Positions 7,111 through 14,559 of a stretch of DNA of 16,004 nt are shown in pieces. The position numbers and the translations under genes were made by a program. The notes beneath the pieces were generated by a model, which saw nothing but the letters and a program-made list of their open reading frames with translations, was not told the origin of the DNA and ran no database searches. This DNA comes from Pseudomonadota bacterium (GTDB taxonomy: Bacteria; Myxococcota; Polyangia; Polyangiales; Polyangiaceae). Every line of letters begins with the position of its first letter. The stretch's first letter is position 1. The stretch covers positions 1-16,004 of the forward strand of contig JAEZYO010000584.1 in NCBI GenBank assembly GCA_023419055.1, in the 5' to 3' direction.

Positions 7111-8736
7111 TCACACTTTCCCCTTCTTTTTACGGGAAGTTGGGTCCGTTTCCGCGGCCTCCGGGGGGGCCTTCTCCGTCCCCCTCCAGAACGGCATGCC
7201 AGCCTTTTCGGTCCAGCCTGGCTCGCCGTACTTGCCGGGCTCGCGCGATTCTTGAGTGACTCCGCCGGGCTCGCTCGAGCCGCTCCCGCCCTCGTCGGCG
7301 CCTTGCGTCACGATCAAGAGTTCGTCAGCCAAGTACTCGGGGTGATTGTCGTCTTCGATGCCGAGCTTCACCGCTTCACCCGTGCCCACTCGCACGATCT
7401 GCGTGGTGGGCGGATACACGTCGTCCCAGCGCTCGCGTACCGCGTGTGATCCTTCACGCACCAGGCGATACTTCCGAAGCTTGAAGCCGGCGACGCCGCG
7501 TTGACCGAGCACGCGCCTGCCGACGGGGAGCGCCTTGTCCGGCCGTTCAACCTCCTCGTACGGGATCGAATCGAGCACGCGCCGGATCATCGTCACGGTG
7601 CGCGTGCGCTTCGGTCCGAGGATCTCGGCGCGCACGACGCCGTTCTTGACGGTTTGGTGAAGCACGATGGGGAACGAAAACGGGTTACGAATCCTGAAGT
7701 TGATCGTCGGGTACACCACGGTCGCATCGAGACCCATCTTGATGTACGCGCTCGGACGCGTGTGGGGATAGCGCTCGACGATGTCGAGCCCTGCGAAAAA
7801 GGCCGCGCCGTGCAGCGTGCCGGAAATCTGGCAGGTGCCGCCTCCGATGCCGTCGACGAGCTCTCCCTCGGCGATCACGTGCGCCACCTTGTAGCCGTTC
7901 GCTTCGTCGCGCGGACCGACCACGGCGTTGAAGTCGAAGATTTCACCTGGCAAAAGGACCGTGCCGTCGAGCTTGGACGCGGCGAGTCTCAAGTTGAACG
8001 TGCGCGCCTCGAGACGCTGCGAACGGTCGTAGCGCGTCTCGAAGTAGCCGAGCACGTCGTCGAACGCGACCGTCCCGAGCTCTGCCGCGACGCGCCGTGG
8101 CTTCTGCTCGAGAAACACCACGCGCGCCCTGCGCTCGCCCCTCTCGAGCGCCGACTCGATCGAGGCCAGCGTCGCGTCCACGTCGAGCTTCCGGCCGACC
8201 ACTTCTTTGACGAGCTCGCGCTTCTCGAGATCGAGTCGCGAGTCGACCGGCAAACGATCGAGCTCGTCCTTCAGCGCGAGCAGCAGCGGCACGACGACTT
8301 CACGGTTCAGGGTGACGGGCACGGGCAAGGTCAGGCCGCGCTGCTTGTCGCCCTGCTGCCAGAGCCGTACGCTCGGGCTGGTCGCGTCCCGCGCGTCGCG
8401 CACGAGCTCCGTCAGGTGAACTTTGTCGATCACGGCCCCGAGGCGCCCCAGGTACTCCTCGCGTGCAGCTTCACCGGGAATTTCGAGGCTGAAGCGACCG
8501 GCAGCGTAGCGCCGCACCCGCTCGAGGGCGTTCTTCACGGCCGCGTCGTCGAGCGCGAGGGGCTGCCCGAGCAGCGTGACAGGGGGGAGCACGGGCTTCG
8601 CCGTGCCCGGCTTCGGCAAGGTCGGGACGAGCAGCGCCCCGACCGCCGCGCCGGCTGCGACGGCTATCGCGATCGCTCGCGCGACTCGGCTCTTCGGCAA
8701 GAGCTTCGACAGCCGGGCGAGGGGAGCTACCGTCAT
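7111..8736 (-). CDS. VanW-family protein, membrane anchored
   Basis: A 541-residue envelope protein of the VanW family; its biochemical role is not established, although the family is named from vancomycin-resistance clusters and often carries peptidoglycan-binding-like repeats. An N-terminal basic stretch and one hydrophobic segment (about 18-38) predict a membrane anchor or uncleaved signal with the rest outside the cytoplasm. Residues about 60-235 look like the PG_binding_4-type region preceding VanW domains. The VanW core is clear at about 240-365: FNLRLAASKLDGTVLLPGE, then FDFNAVVGPRD, GIGGGTCQISGTL, ERYPHTRP and INFRIRNPFSFPI. The last 50 or so residues are low-complexity (Gly, Glu, Lys, Pro) and end in a Lys-rich tail. 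The ATG at 8736 has little Shine-Dalgarno upstream. The gene leads the minus-strand group and ends 127 bases before the TetR start. Confidence 0.9.
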   Translation of the reverse strand: MTVAPLARLSKLLPKSRVARAIAIAVAAGAAVGALLVPTLPKPGTAKPVLPPVTLLGQPLALDDAAVKNALERVRRYAAGRFSLEIPGEAAREEYLGRLGAVIDKVHLTELVRDARDATSPSVRLWQQGDKQRGLTLPVPVTLNREVVVPLLLALKDELDRLPVDSRLDLEKRELVKEVVGRKLDVDATLASIESALERGERRARVVFLEQKPRRVAAELGTVAFDDVLGYFETRYDRSQRLEARTFNLRLAASKLDGTVLLPGEIFDFNAVVGPRDEANGYKVAHVIAEGELVDGIGGGTCQISGTLHGAAFFAGLDIVERYPHTRPSAYIKMGLDATVVYPTINFRIRNPFSFPIVLHQTVKNGVVRAEILGPKRTRTVTMIRRVLDSIPYEEVERPDKALPVGRRVLGQRGVAGFKLRKYRLVREGSHAVRERWDDVYPPTTQIVRVGTGEAVKLGIEDDNHPEYLADELLIVTQGADEGGSGSSEPGGVTQESREPGKYGEPGWTEKAGMPFWRGTEKAPPEAAETDPTSRKKKGKV

Positions 8737-8957
8737 TCGTCGCGATTTATGCCCGAGCGTAGGAGCGTGCCAGGTTTTTTTTGTGGGTGGGTCGTCCGAG
8801 GTGGAACCATCGCCGACGGCAGAGTCTCACTCTCGGACAGGGCAGAGATTCGTGTTAACGTTCGCCCTCAGGCATGGAGCGGCGGGGTTGCGATCTCCCA
8901 TGTGGGGGCTCGGCGCTCGCGCTCCTCGAGAATCCGTAAAAAACGGAGGAGGACTGG
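8737..8957. other. Intergenic region upstream of VanW gene
   Basis: No coding frame with family resemblance and no clear promoter is seen here. It contains an 8-T run at 8775-8782 without a flanking stem and, at the right edge, a strong Shine-Dalgarno (GGAGGAGG, 8945-8952) belonging to the broken gene that follows. The VanW promoter must lie here if the gene has its own. Confidence 0.5.
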
Positions 8958-9502
8958 ATGGCGCTGAAAATCGGGAAGCATGAGCTACGCACGACTGCGA
9001 TGATTCTTCTAATGGGCTTTCGGGTGCGCTGATGGGCCCCGTCAGCTTGGGGCGAGCGGACCAATGAACTCGGGCAAGAATGGTCGGTGACCAGCTGCGA
9101 TGACCCAAGCCCGCACGTGACGGTCGTCGGGGACATCGATCCGCGCCCAGCGAGCCTTGCAACGTGACCGTTCGATGGAGTCAACTGCCGCCCGGCACAC
9201 AGACGGCTTGCAACGCGAGCTTCCGTTGGCGCGATCTCTATCAAAGGACCTCGTCTGGGACGCGGGAAGACGTGGGCAACGGGCAGAACCGGAATTTCGG
9301 GGTCTGGTCGAACGGGGCCTGCACGTTCGCCCCGGTGGTCTACGAGCCGCTAGAGTTTGGGGACACGTACCGCATCGCGGCGACAGCGCGGGATGCGCTG
9401 GACAAACATAGGGCAGCTTACCGTTCGGACGGGGGACCCGGACTTGCCCTGATCGGATCGCGCCGCCAATCGAGCTCCTTCGAGCTTCGCCGCGAAGTGT
9501 GA
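8958..9502 (+). pseudogene. Decayed gene for a small secreted protein (frameshifted)
   Basis: A near-ideal ribosome site (GGAGGAGG, 8945-8952) stands 5 bases before the ATG at 8958. The frame begins like a signal peptide (KIGKHELRT, then TAMILLMGF) but stops at 9030-9032. The hydrophobic stretch continues in the next frame (GALMGPVSLGRADQ, 9023-9064). The first frame then resumes (about 9066-9140: NELGQEWSVTSCDDP, HVTVVGDIDPR), and the second frame carries the rest to a stop at 9500-9502 (NVTVRWSQLPPGTQTACNAS, NFGVWSNGACTF, FGDTYRIAATARD). The pieces join in order into a plausible exported beta-rich protein with four Cys. At least three frame changes are needed, so I read it as decayed, or as damaged by sequencing errors. 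The family is not recognised. The longest open piece starts at a GTG at 9164. It ends 14 bases before uvrC. Confidence 0.45.
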
Positions 9503-9516
9503 TCTAGGTTACGCCC

Positions 9517-11658
9517 ATGCGCGACGAGCTCGAGGCCAAGCTCGAGAACCTACCGCCGGCTCCCGGCTGCTACCTCTTCAAGGACAAGAAGGGGGAGGTG
9601 CTCTACGTCGGGAAGGCGAAGAGCCTTCGTGCGCGCGTCAGGAGCTACTTCCAGAGCGGCTCGAGCGACGAGCGCGCGATGTTGCCGTTCCTGAAGCGCA
9701 GCGTGGCCGATCTCGAGACGATCGTGACGCGCTCCGAGAAGGAAGCGGCGATCCTCGAGAACAACCTCATCAAGGAGCACCGGCCCCGCTACAACGTCAA
9801 GCTCCGCGACGACAAAGAGTTCCTGAGCCTCCGGCTCGGGCTCGATCACGAGTGGCCGAGGCTCGAGCTCGTCCGGCGCCCGCAGTCGGACGGCGCGAAG
9901 TATTTCGGGCCGTATCACTCGGCGACAGCGGCGCGTCGCACGCTGCACCTCGTGGAGAAGCATTTCCAGCTTCGTACCTGCTCGGATCGCGAGATGGCGA
10001 GCCGCAAGCGGCCCTGCCTGAAGTACCAGATCAAGCGCTGCCCCGGGCCCTGCGTCTACGACGTGGACAAGGAGCTCTATGGCCAGCAGGTGAACGCGGT
10101 CGCGCTCTTCCTACAGGGGCGACACGACGAGCTCAGCGCGGAGCTCCGGCAGCGCATGCAGGAGGCGAGCGCGAAGTTCGAGTTCGAGCTCGCGGCCATT
10201 TACCGCGATCAGCTGCACGCCGTGACCTCGGTGCGCGAGGCGCAGACCGTCGTGGCCCACACCGAGGGCGATCAGGACGTCGTCGGTATCTACCGTGAGG
10301 GTGATTTGGTCGAGCTCGCGGTGATGCTGGTGCGTTCGGGGCGGGTGGTGGATCTCGCAAGCGTTTCTACCCGGCACGTCGAGATCCCGGACGACGAGGT
10401 GGTGGCCACCTTCCTGCGCGAGCACTACGGGGAGGGAGGGCCCGGCGCCGCCCACATCCCGGACGAGGTGCTCGTTCCGGTCTTGCCCGAAGGCGTCGAC
10501 GGCGTCGCCGAGTGGCTCACCGAACGCCGCGCCGCCGCCGAGGCCACGGCAGGCCGCCGCGCCGCGGTGCAGCTCCACGCGCCGCAACGCGGGCCTCGCC
10601 GCCAGCTGCTCGAGCTCGCGCTCTCGAATGCGCGGCATGCCTTCGACGAGAAGCGCCGCGCCGAGGACGACATCGACGAGCGCCTGGCTCGCGTCCAGGA
10701 GCGCCTGCGCCTACCGACCTTGCCTCGCCGCATCGAGTGCAGCGACATCTCGCACCTCGGCGGGCGCGATACGGTGGGCGCTGTCGTCGCGCTGTTGAAC
10801 GGCCTCCCGGACAAGAAGCGCTACCGCACGTACAACGTGAAGGGCGTCGCGGAGGGCGACGACTACGGGGCGATGTACCAAGTGCTCTCGCGCCGCTTCC
10901 GCCGCGGGAAGCTCGCGGCCGACTCGGCGGCTGAAGGCGCGAGCGCGCCGCCGGACAGCGAGCCCGAGGCGACGACTCCCGAGGGGGACGATCCGTGGGC
11001 GTTGCCCGATCTCTTCGTCGTCGACGGCGGCCGCGGTCAGCTCGCCGTCGCGCTCGCCGCAGCGCACGATCTCGGCCTTCACGATCTTTGCGTCGTCGGG
11101 CTCGCCAAGGAGCGCGAGAAGCCGCTCGGCGAAAAGTTGGTCGACCGTGTTTACCTTCCGGGACAGAAGAATCCCATCCCGCTTCGCCCGAACAGCCCGG
11201 AGCTCTTCTTGCTGGCCCGCGCGCGCGACGAGGCGCACCGCTTCTCTAACCGGGGGCGCAAGAAGGTCGGCAAGCGTCGTCGCTTCGAGTCGACGCTCGA
11301 TCCCGTGAAGGGGATCGGGCCGAAGAGCCGCACTGCGCTGCTTCAAGCGTTCGGATCGATTCACGCCATTCGGGACGCCAGCGACGAAGCGCTGCTCGGG
11401 GTGGCGGGAGTGACGAAACGTCAGGTCGCAGCCCTGAGGAAGTTCTTCTCGGATCAGCTCGCCGCGGAGGGAGAGGGGGACCAGCTCGCCGGGGAAGGGG
11501 AGGAGGGCGTCGAGGGCGAATCTTTCGCGGGCGAGAACGAGGACGCGCAAGAGGCGGGGGCCGAGGGGGCGCCGCCCGACGCAGCGAGCTCCGAAGACTC
11601 GCCGGCCGCGCCTTCGGCGTCGGAGCTCGCGGAATCTCGGCTGCCAGAATCGCACTAG
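9517..11658 (+). CDS. uvrC: Excinuclease ABC subunit C
   Basis: Makes the dual incision in nucleotide excision repair, recruited to damaged DNA by UvrB. The 713-residue protein has the N-terminal GIY-YIG nuclease (GCY 17-19, YVG 30-32, catalytic-type Glu81 in ILENNLIK) and a four-Cys cluster C155-X11-C167-X7-C175-X3-C179, the pattern linked to an iron-sulfur cluster in the E. coli protein. The UVR/UvrB-binding helices follow at about 206-233. The RNase H-like nuclease has Asp410 (CSDISH), Asp503 (FVVDGGRGQL) and His574 (ARDEAHRFS), and the helix-hairpin-helix region spans about 592-645. It is longer than most relatives (about 600-620): an Ala/Glu/Pro-rich insertion at about 467-495 lies just before Asp503, and an acidic Ala/Glu/Gly tail runs from about 648 to the end. 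The GIY motif reads GCY. No clear promoter or ribosome site is seen before the ATG. Confidence 0.97.
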   Translation: MRDELEAKLENLPPAPGCYLFKDKKGEVLYVGKAKSLRARVRSYFQSGSSDERAMLPFLKRSVADLETIVTRSEKEAAILENNLIKEHRPRYNVKLRDDKEFLSLRLGLDHEWPRLELVRRPQSDGAKYFGPYHSATAARRTLHLVEKHFQLRTCSDREMASRKRPCLKYQIKRCPGPCVYDVDKELYGQQVNAVALFLQGRHDELSAELRQRMQEASAKFEFELAAIYRDQLHAVTSVREAQTVVAHTEGDQDVVGIYREGDLVELAVMLVRSGRVVDLASVSTRHVEIPDDEVVATFLREHYGEGGPGAAHIPDEVLVPVLPEGVDGVAEWLTERRAAAEATAGRRAAVQLHAPQRGPRRQLLELALSNARHAFDEKRRAEDDIDERLARVQERLRLPTLPRRIECSDISHLGGRDTVGAVVALLNGLPDKKRYRTYNVKGVAEGDDYGAMYQVLSRRFRRGKLAADSAAEGASAPPDSEPEATTPEGDDPWALPDLFVVDGGRGQLAVALAAAHDLGLHDLCVVGLAKEREKPLGEKLVDRVYLPGQKNPIPLRPNSPELFLLARARDEAHRFSNRGRKKVGKRRRFESTLDPVKGIGPKSRTALLQAFGSIHAIRDASDEALLGVAGVTKRQVAALRKFFSDQLAAEGEGDQLAGEGEEGVEGESFAGENEDAQEAGAEGAPPDAASSEDSPAAPSASELAESRLPESH

Positions 11659-11775
11659 CTCGGCCTGGAAGAGCTGGAAGATTTCGACGAACCGGACTGC
11701 TCAACTGCAGGGGGTCGGGCGACCTACCTTGTACCGGGGTCGATTCGAGTGAGATCGGCCGGGTCAGGTTCGCCC

Positions 11776-11813
11776 ACTCTGTTGGCATGGGGGTGGGGTG
11801 TTGCCAACTGAGT
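11776..11813. repeat. Imperfect palindrome in the uvrC-lipoprotein intergenic region
   Basis: ACTC (11776-11779) and GTTGGCA (11781-11787) pair with TGCCAAC (11802-11808) and GAGT (11810-11813), interrupted by a single T-T mismatch. The 14-base loop is G/T only. No T-run follows, so a standard intrinsic terminator is not supported. It lies about 120 bases past the uvrC stop and 140 bases upstream of the promoter candidate for the next gene. Confidence 0.5.
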
Positions 11814-11952
11814 TGACGGCATAGAACCGTGAATCAGCGCCATATCGGCTCCCGGAGGGGGGGCACGGGCCTTGCGAGTAGGGGCGCTCGGATGGGTCCC
11901 TCGAGCCAGAGCTCGCTGGCACTAAGCCCCCGAAAGTGCCTTCGAACCCCGA

Positions 11953-11982
11953 TTGACAAGGGCCGGTGCGGGCACCTACGCT
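11953..11982 (+). promoter_or_regulatory. Candidate sigma-70-type promoter for the large lipoprotein gene
   Basis: A perfect TTGACA (11953-11958) is followed after 18 bases by TACGCT (11977-11982), which keeps the first, second and last bases of the -10 consensus. This would give a leader of roughly 80-90 bases before the start at 12073. Immediately upstream, GGCACT (11918-11923) and AGTGCC (11935-11940) form a 6-bp inverted repeat that could be an operator. Prediction from sequence only. Confidence 0.5.
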
Positions 11983-12072
11983 CTCGCCCGCCTTTCCCCT
12001 ATCCCGGAGTTCTGGGTCGAGCTCTCTTCTTCTCCGGGTCGTCGGGTCCCGGCTATCTAAGGAATGGTTTCA

Positions 12073-14436
12073 ATGATGCTGAAGCGAACGTCGTCTGACA
12101 CCCTGCTGAAGCGCAGCTTCGGTGCGGTCCGAAAGGCCGCAATCGGGGTCGCCTCGTTGGGGATCGCGGCTTCTCTCACGGCGGGCTGTTTGCAGCGCCC
12201 CGTCCAGAAGCAGGAGCCCAAGACCAACAACGTCTACGTGGATCAGATCCGGCAGACGGCGGTCGACAAGATCGACCTGTTGTTCATGATCGACAACTCG
12301 ATCTCGATGGCGGACAAGCAGGCGATCCTCGCGGACGCCGTGCCGGTGCTCGTCAATCGCTTGATCTCTCCGGTCTGCGTGGACGCCGAGGGCAACAGCC
12401 TCGGTGCCTCCGTCGACGGTGCGTGCGCGCAGGGTGAGCCCGAGTTCAACGCGATCCGCGACATCCACATCGGTATCGTCAGCTCCAGCTTGGGCGCCCA
12501 CGGTGGCGACGTGTGTACGGAGCCGGCGCCCCGCACGAACGACGACAAGGCTCAGCTCATTGCGGCGGTGCGTGGGTTGCCCTCCTGGAACAACGCCGGC
12601 TTCTTGGCCTGGGATCCGGGGCAGAACAAGAACACCCCGCCCGGCGAGTCCAACGCTGACGCGCTCGTCACGGCCTTCACCTCGCACGTGACCGCGACGG
12701 GTGAGCAGGGCTGCGGTTTCGAGGCGTCTCTCGAGGCCTGGTACCGCTTCCTGATCGAGCCCGATCCGCCCGCGCAGGTCGTGCACGTGGACGGAAATCC
12801 CCTCGCGCCGATCGTGAAGGACGGCATCGACGAGACCGTCCTCGCGCAGCGCGCCGCCTTCCTCCGTCCCGACTCGCTCGTCGCCATCGTCATGCTCACG
12901 GACGAGAACGACTGCTCGATCATGGACGAGGGTCAGGGCTGGCTCGTCGGTCGCTCCTCGAGCGGCGTGCAGCCGTACCATCTCCCCGCGTCTACCGAGG
13001 CCTGTAAGACCGACGCCAACAGCCCCTGCTGCCGTTCCTGTGGCACGGGCGAGGCGTCGCCCCCGGACGGCTGCGGCACGCTCGCCGCCGACCCCGAGTG
13101 CATGCGCACGGGCGGCGCGCTCCCGGCCGTGGAAGACGCGCTCAACCTGCGTTGCTACCAGCAGAAGCGTCGCTTCGGCTTCGACCTCCTCTACTCGACC
13201 GACCGTTACGTCGCCGGTCTCACCAACCCGAACGTGCCGGATCGCACCGGTGCCCTCGTCCCGAACCCGCTGTTCGCCCCCTCGCAGGGTAAGGCCGCTC
13301 GTGACAAGGCTCTGGTGTTCCTCGCCGGCATCGTCGGCGTGCCTTGGCAGGACGTCGCGACCGAGGACAGCATCGCCGGCCAGGGCCTGACGTACCTCAC
13401 GGCCCAGGAGCTGAAGGACAAGGGCCGCTGGGAGATGATCCTCGGCGATCCGGGCACGGGCGTGCCCCCCTCGGACCCGCTGATGATCGAGACGCCGGAC
13501 GTCCGCAGCGGAACGCAGCCGATCCTGAATCAGCCGCTCGGCGCCGCGAACTCGACGGATCCGCAAGCCAACGTGATCAACGGTCACGAGGTGAGCCTCG
13601 CCGAGCGCGACGACCTCCAGTACGCGTGCATCTTCCCGCTCACGGAGTCCCGCCTCTGCACGGAGGCGAACGCGAACGCGTGCGACTGCACGGAGAAGGA
13701 TCTCCCGAAGAATCGTCCTCTCTGCAATCCCCCCGGCGGCGGAGCGGCGGGCACCACCCAGTACTACGCCAAGGCGTACCCGGGCACGCGGCACCTCCAG
13801 GTCTTGCGTGACTTCGGCCCGAACGCCATCGTCGCTTCGATTTGTCCGAAGGTGACGACGGGTGACAAGACCAGCCCGAGCTACGGCTACAACCCCGCGG
13901 TCGGCGCCATCATCGCTCGCTTGAAGGAAGCGCTCACCGGTAAGTGCCTGCCCCGCCAGCTCGTCCCCGAGCCCGCGACCGGCAAGGTGCCCTGCGCGGT
14001 GATCGAGGCCCTGTTCCCGACCGACGGTTCGTGCAACTGCGACGTCGCAGGCCGCACTCCGGCGAGCGACACCATCCGCGAGGCCGTGATCGAGAACCTG
14101 ACGCAGACGGGGCAGTGCGGTCCCGGCACTGCAAACCCCAACTGCGGCGGCGCCTGCCTCTGCGAGATCAAGCAGCTCGAGGGCGACCAGCTCGCGCGTT
14201 GCCAGAACGAGGAGATCCTGAACCCGAACGACCTCTACGGTTACTGCTACGTGGACGGCGCGACGGATCCCCCGATCGGCAACCCGGACATCGTGGCCAA
14301 GTGCAAGTCGACCGAGCGCCGCATCTTGCGCTTCGTCGACCCCGGCAACGAGACCCCGCGCAAGGGCGCAGTGACCTTCATCGCTTGCATCGGTGCCTCG
14401 CTCGGCACGGAAGTCAGCATGGTGGACATGCCCTGA
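12073..14436 (+). CDS. Large Cys-rich lipoprotein with a von Willebrand A-like domain
   Basis: A 787-residue predicted outer-envelope lipoprotein of unknown function. A basic N-region and hydrophobic stretch lead to LTAGC, with lipidation predicted at Cys39. Just after the tether, LLFMIDNSISM (69-79) is the first strand and DXSXS metal site of a von Willebrand A-like fold, and IVMLTDENDCS (272-282) matches a later core strand with its acidic turn. The rest is not recognised; it holds some 30 Cys, many clustered (about 311-343, 519-551 and 654-725), so disulfides or metal binding are likely. An adhesion or surface-assembly role is conceivable but unproven. AAGGA at 12059-12063 stands 9 bases from the ATG at 12073 but touches the upstream ATG at 12064, so I choose 12073. 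It has its own promoter candidate and a strong terminator, so it is probably monocistronic. Confidence 0.85.
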   Translation: MMLKRTSSDTLLKRSFGAVRKAAIGVASLGIAASLTAGCLQRPVQKQEPKTNNVYVDQIRQTAVDKIDLLFMIDNSISMADKQAILADAVPVLVNRLISPVCVDAEGNSLGASVDGACAQGEPEFNAIRDIHIGIVSSSLGAHGGDVCTEPAPRTNDDKAQLIAAVRGLPSWNNAGFLAWDPGQNKNTPPGESNADALVTAFTSHVTATGEQGCGFEASLEAWYRFLIEPDPPAQVVHVDGNPLAPIVKDGIDETVLAQRAAFLRPDSLVAIVMLTDENDCSIMDEGQGWLVGRSSSGVQPYHLPASTEACKTDANSPCCRSCGTGEASPPDGCGTLAADPECMRTGGALPAVEDALNLRCYQQKRRFGFDLLYSTDRYVAGLTNPNVPDRTGALVPNPLFAPSQGKAARDKALVFLAGIVGVPWQDVATEDSIAGQGLTYLTAQELKDKGRWEMILGDPGTGVPPSDPLMIETPDVRSGTQPILNQPLGAANSTDPQANVINGHEVSLAERDDLQYACIFPLTESRLCTEANANACDCTEKDLPKNRPLCNPPGGGAAGTTQYYAKAYPGTRHLQVLRDFGPNAIVASICPKVTTGDKTSPSYGYNPAVGAIIARLKEALTGKCLPRQLVPEPATGKVPCAVIEALFPTDGSCNCDVAGRTPASDTIREAVIENLTQTGQCGPGTANPNCGGACLCEIKQLEGDQLARCQNEEILNPNDLYGYCYVDGATDPPIGNPDIVAKCKSTERRILRFVDPGNETPRKGAVTFIACIGASLGTEVSMVDMP

Positions 14437-14469
14437 GCTAGAGCCGAGTCTCGGCGCAAAACGAGACCG

Positions 14470-14512
14470 ACGAACTGGGCGGCGCCTTCGGGTGACCGCC
14501 CTGTTCGTTTTT
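14470..14512 (+). terminator. Rho-independent terminator after the large lipoprotein gene
   Basis: ACGAAC (14470-14475) and GGGCGG (14477-14482) pair with CCGCCC (14496-14501) and GTTCGT (14503-14508) around one T-T mismatch. Inside, CGCC and GGTG pair (one G-T wobble) around a TTCG tetraloop at 14487-14490. The stem runs straight into TTTTT (14508-14512). This is a textbook intrinsic terminator, 33 bases after the stop. Confidence 0.92.
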
Positions 14513-14559
14513 GTGGCCGATTGTCATTTCGGCCCTGCGCCGCTAACGTCGGCCTCCGG

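Larger units (their letters stand above)
11659..12072. other. Intergenic region between uvrC and the large lipoprotein gene
   Basis: A 414-base stretch with no supported gene; short frames here lack ribosome sites and family features. Apart from the palindrome at 11776-11813 and the promoter candidate at 11953-11982, listed separately, it holds a 6-bp inverted repeat (11918-11940), a G-rich run near 11859-11865 and the AAGGA ribosome site at 12059-12063. Confidence 0.6.

Noticed and set aside
8775..8782. Eight-T run as a possible terminator
   Set aside because: No stem precedes it, and no + strand gene ends here; on the minus strand it lies upstream of the VanW gene.
8958..9032. A 24-residue leader peptide or small membrane protein at the strong ribosome site
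   Set aside because: Possible, but the hydrophobic stretch continues coherently in the next frame and further secreted-type sequence follows, so a broken longer gene explains more.
11781..11801. G-quadruplex in the G-rich palindrome loop
   Set aside because: Only two runs of three or more G occur closely; four are needed for a standard quadruplex.
11917..11935. TGGCAC resembling the -24 element of a sigma-54 promoter
   Set aside because: The matching -12 TTGC element is absent at the required spacing (the sequence there is C-rich), while a perfect TTGACA lies just downstream.
11829..12098. Short + strand open frame ahead of the large lipoprotein gene
   Set aside because: It runs through the predicted promoter and into the lipoprotein start, has no ribosome site and no protein-like features.
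12070..13794. Antisense open frame of 574 codons opposite the large lipoprotein gene
   Set aside because: Long antisense frames are expected in high-GC coding DNA. The translation is Arg/Val/Gly-rich low-grade sequence without motifs, while the + strand has a signal peptide, lipobox and vWA motifs.
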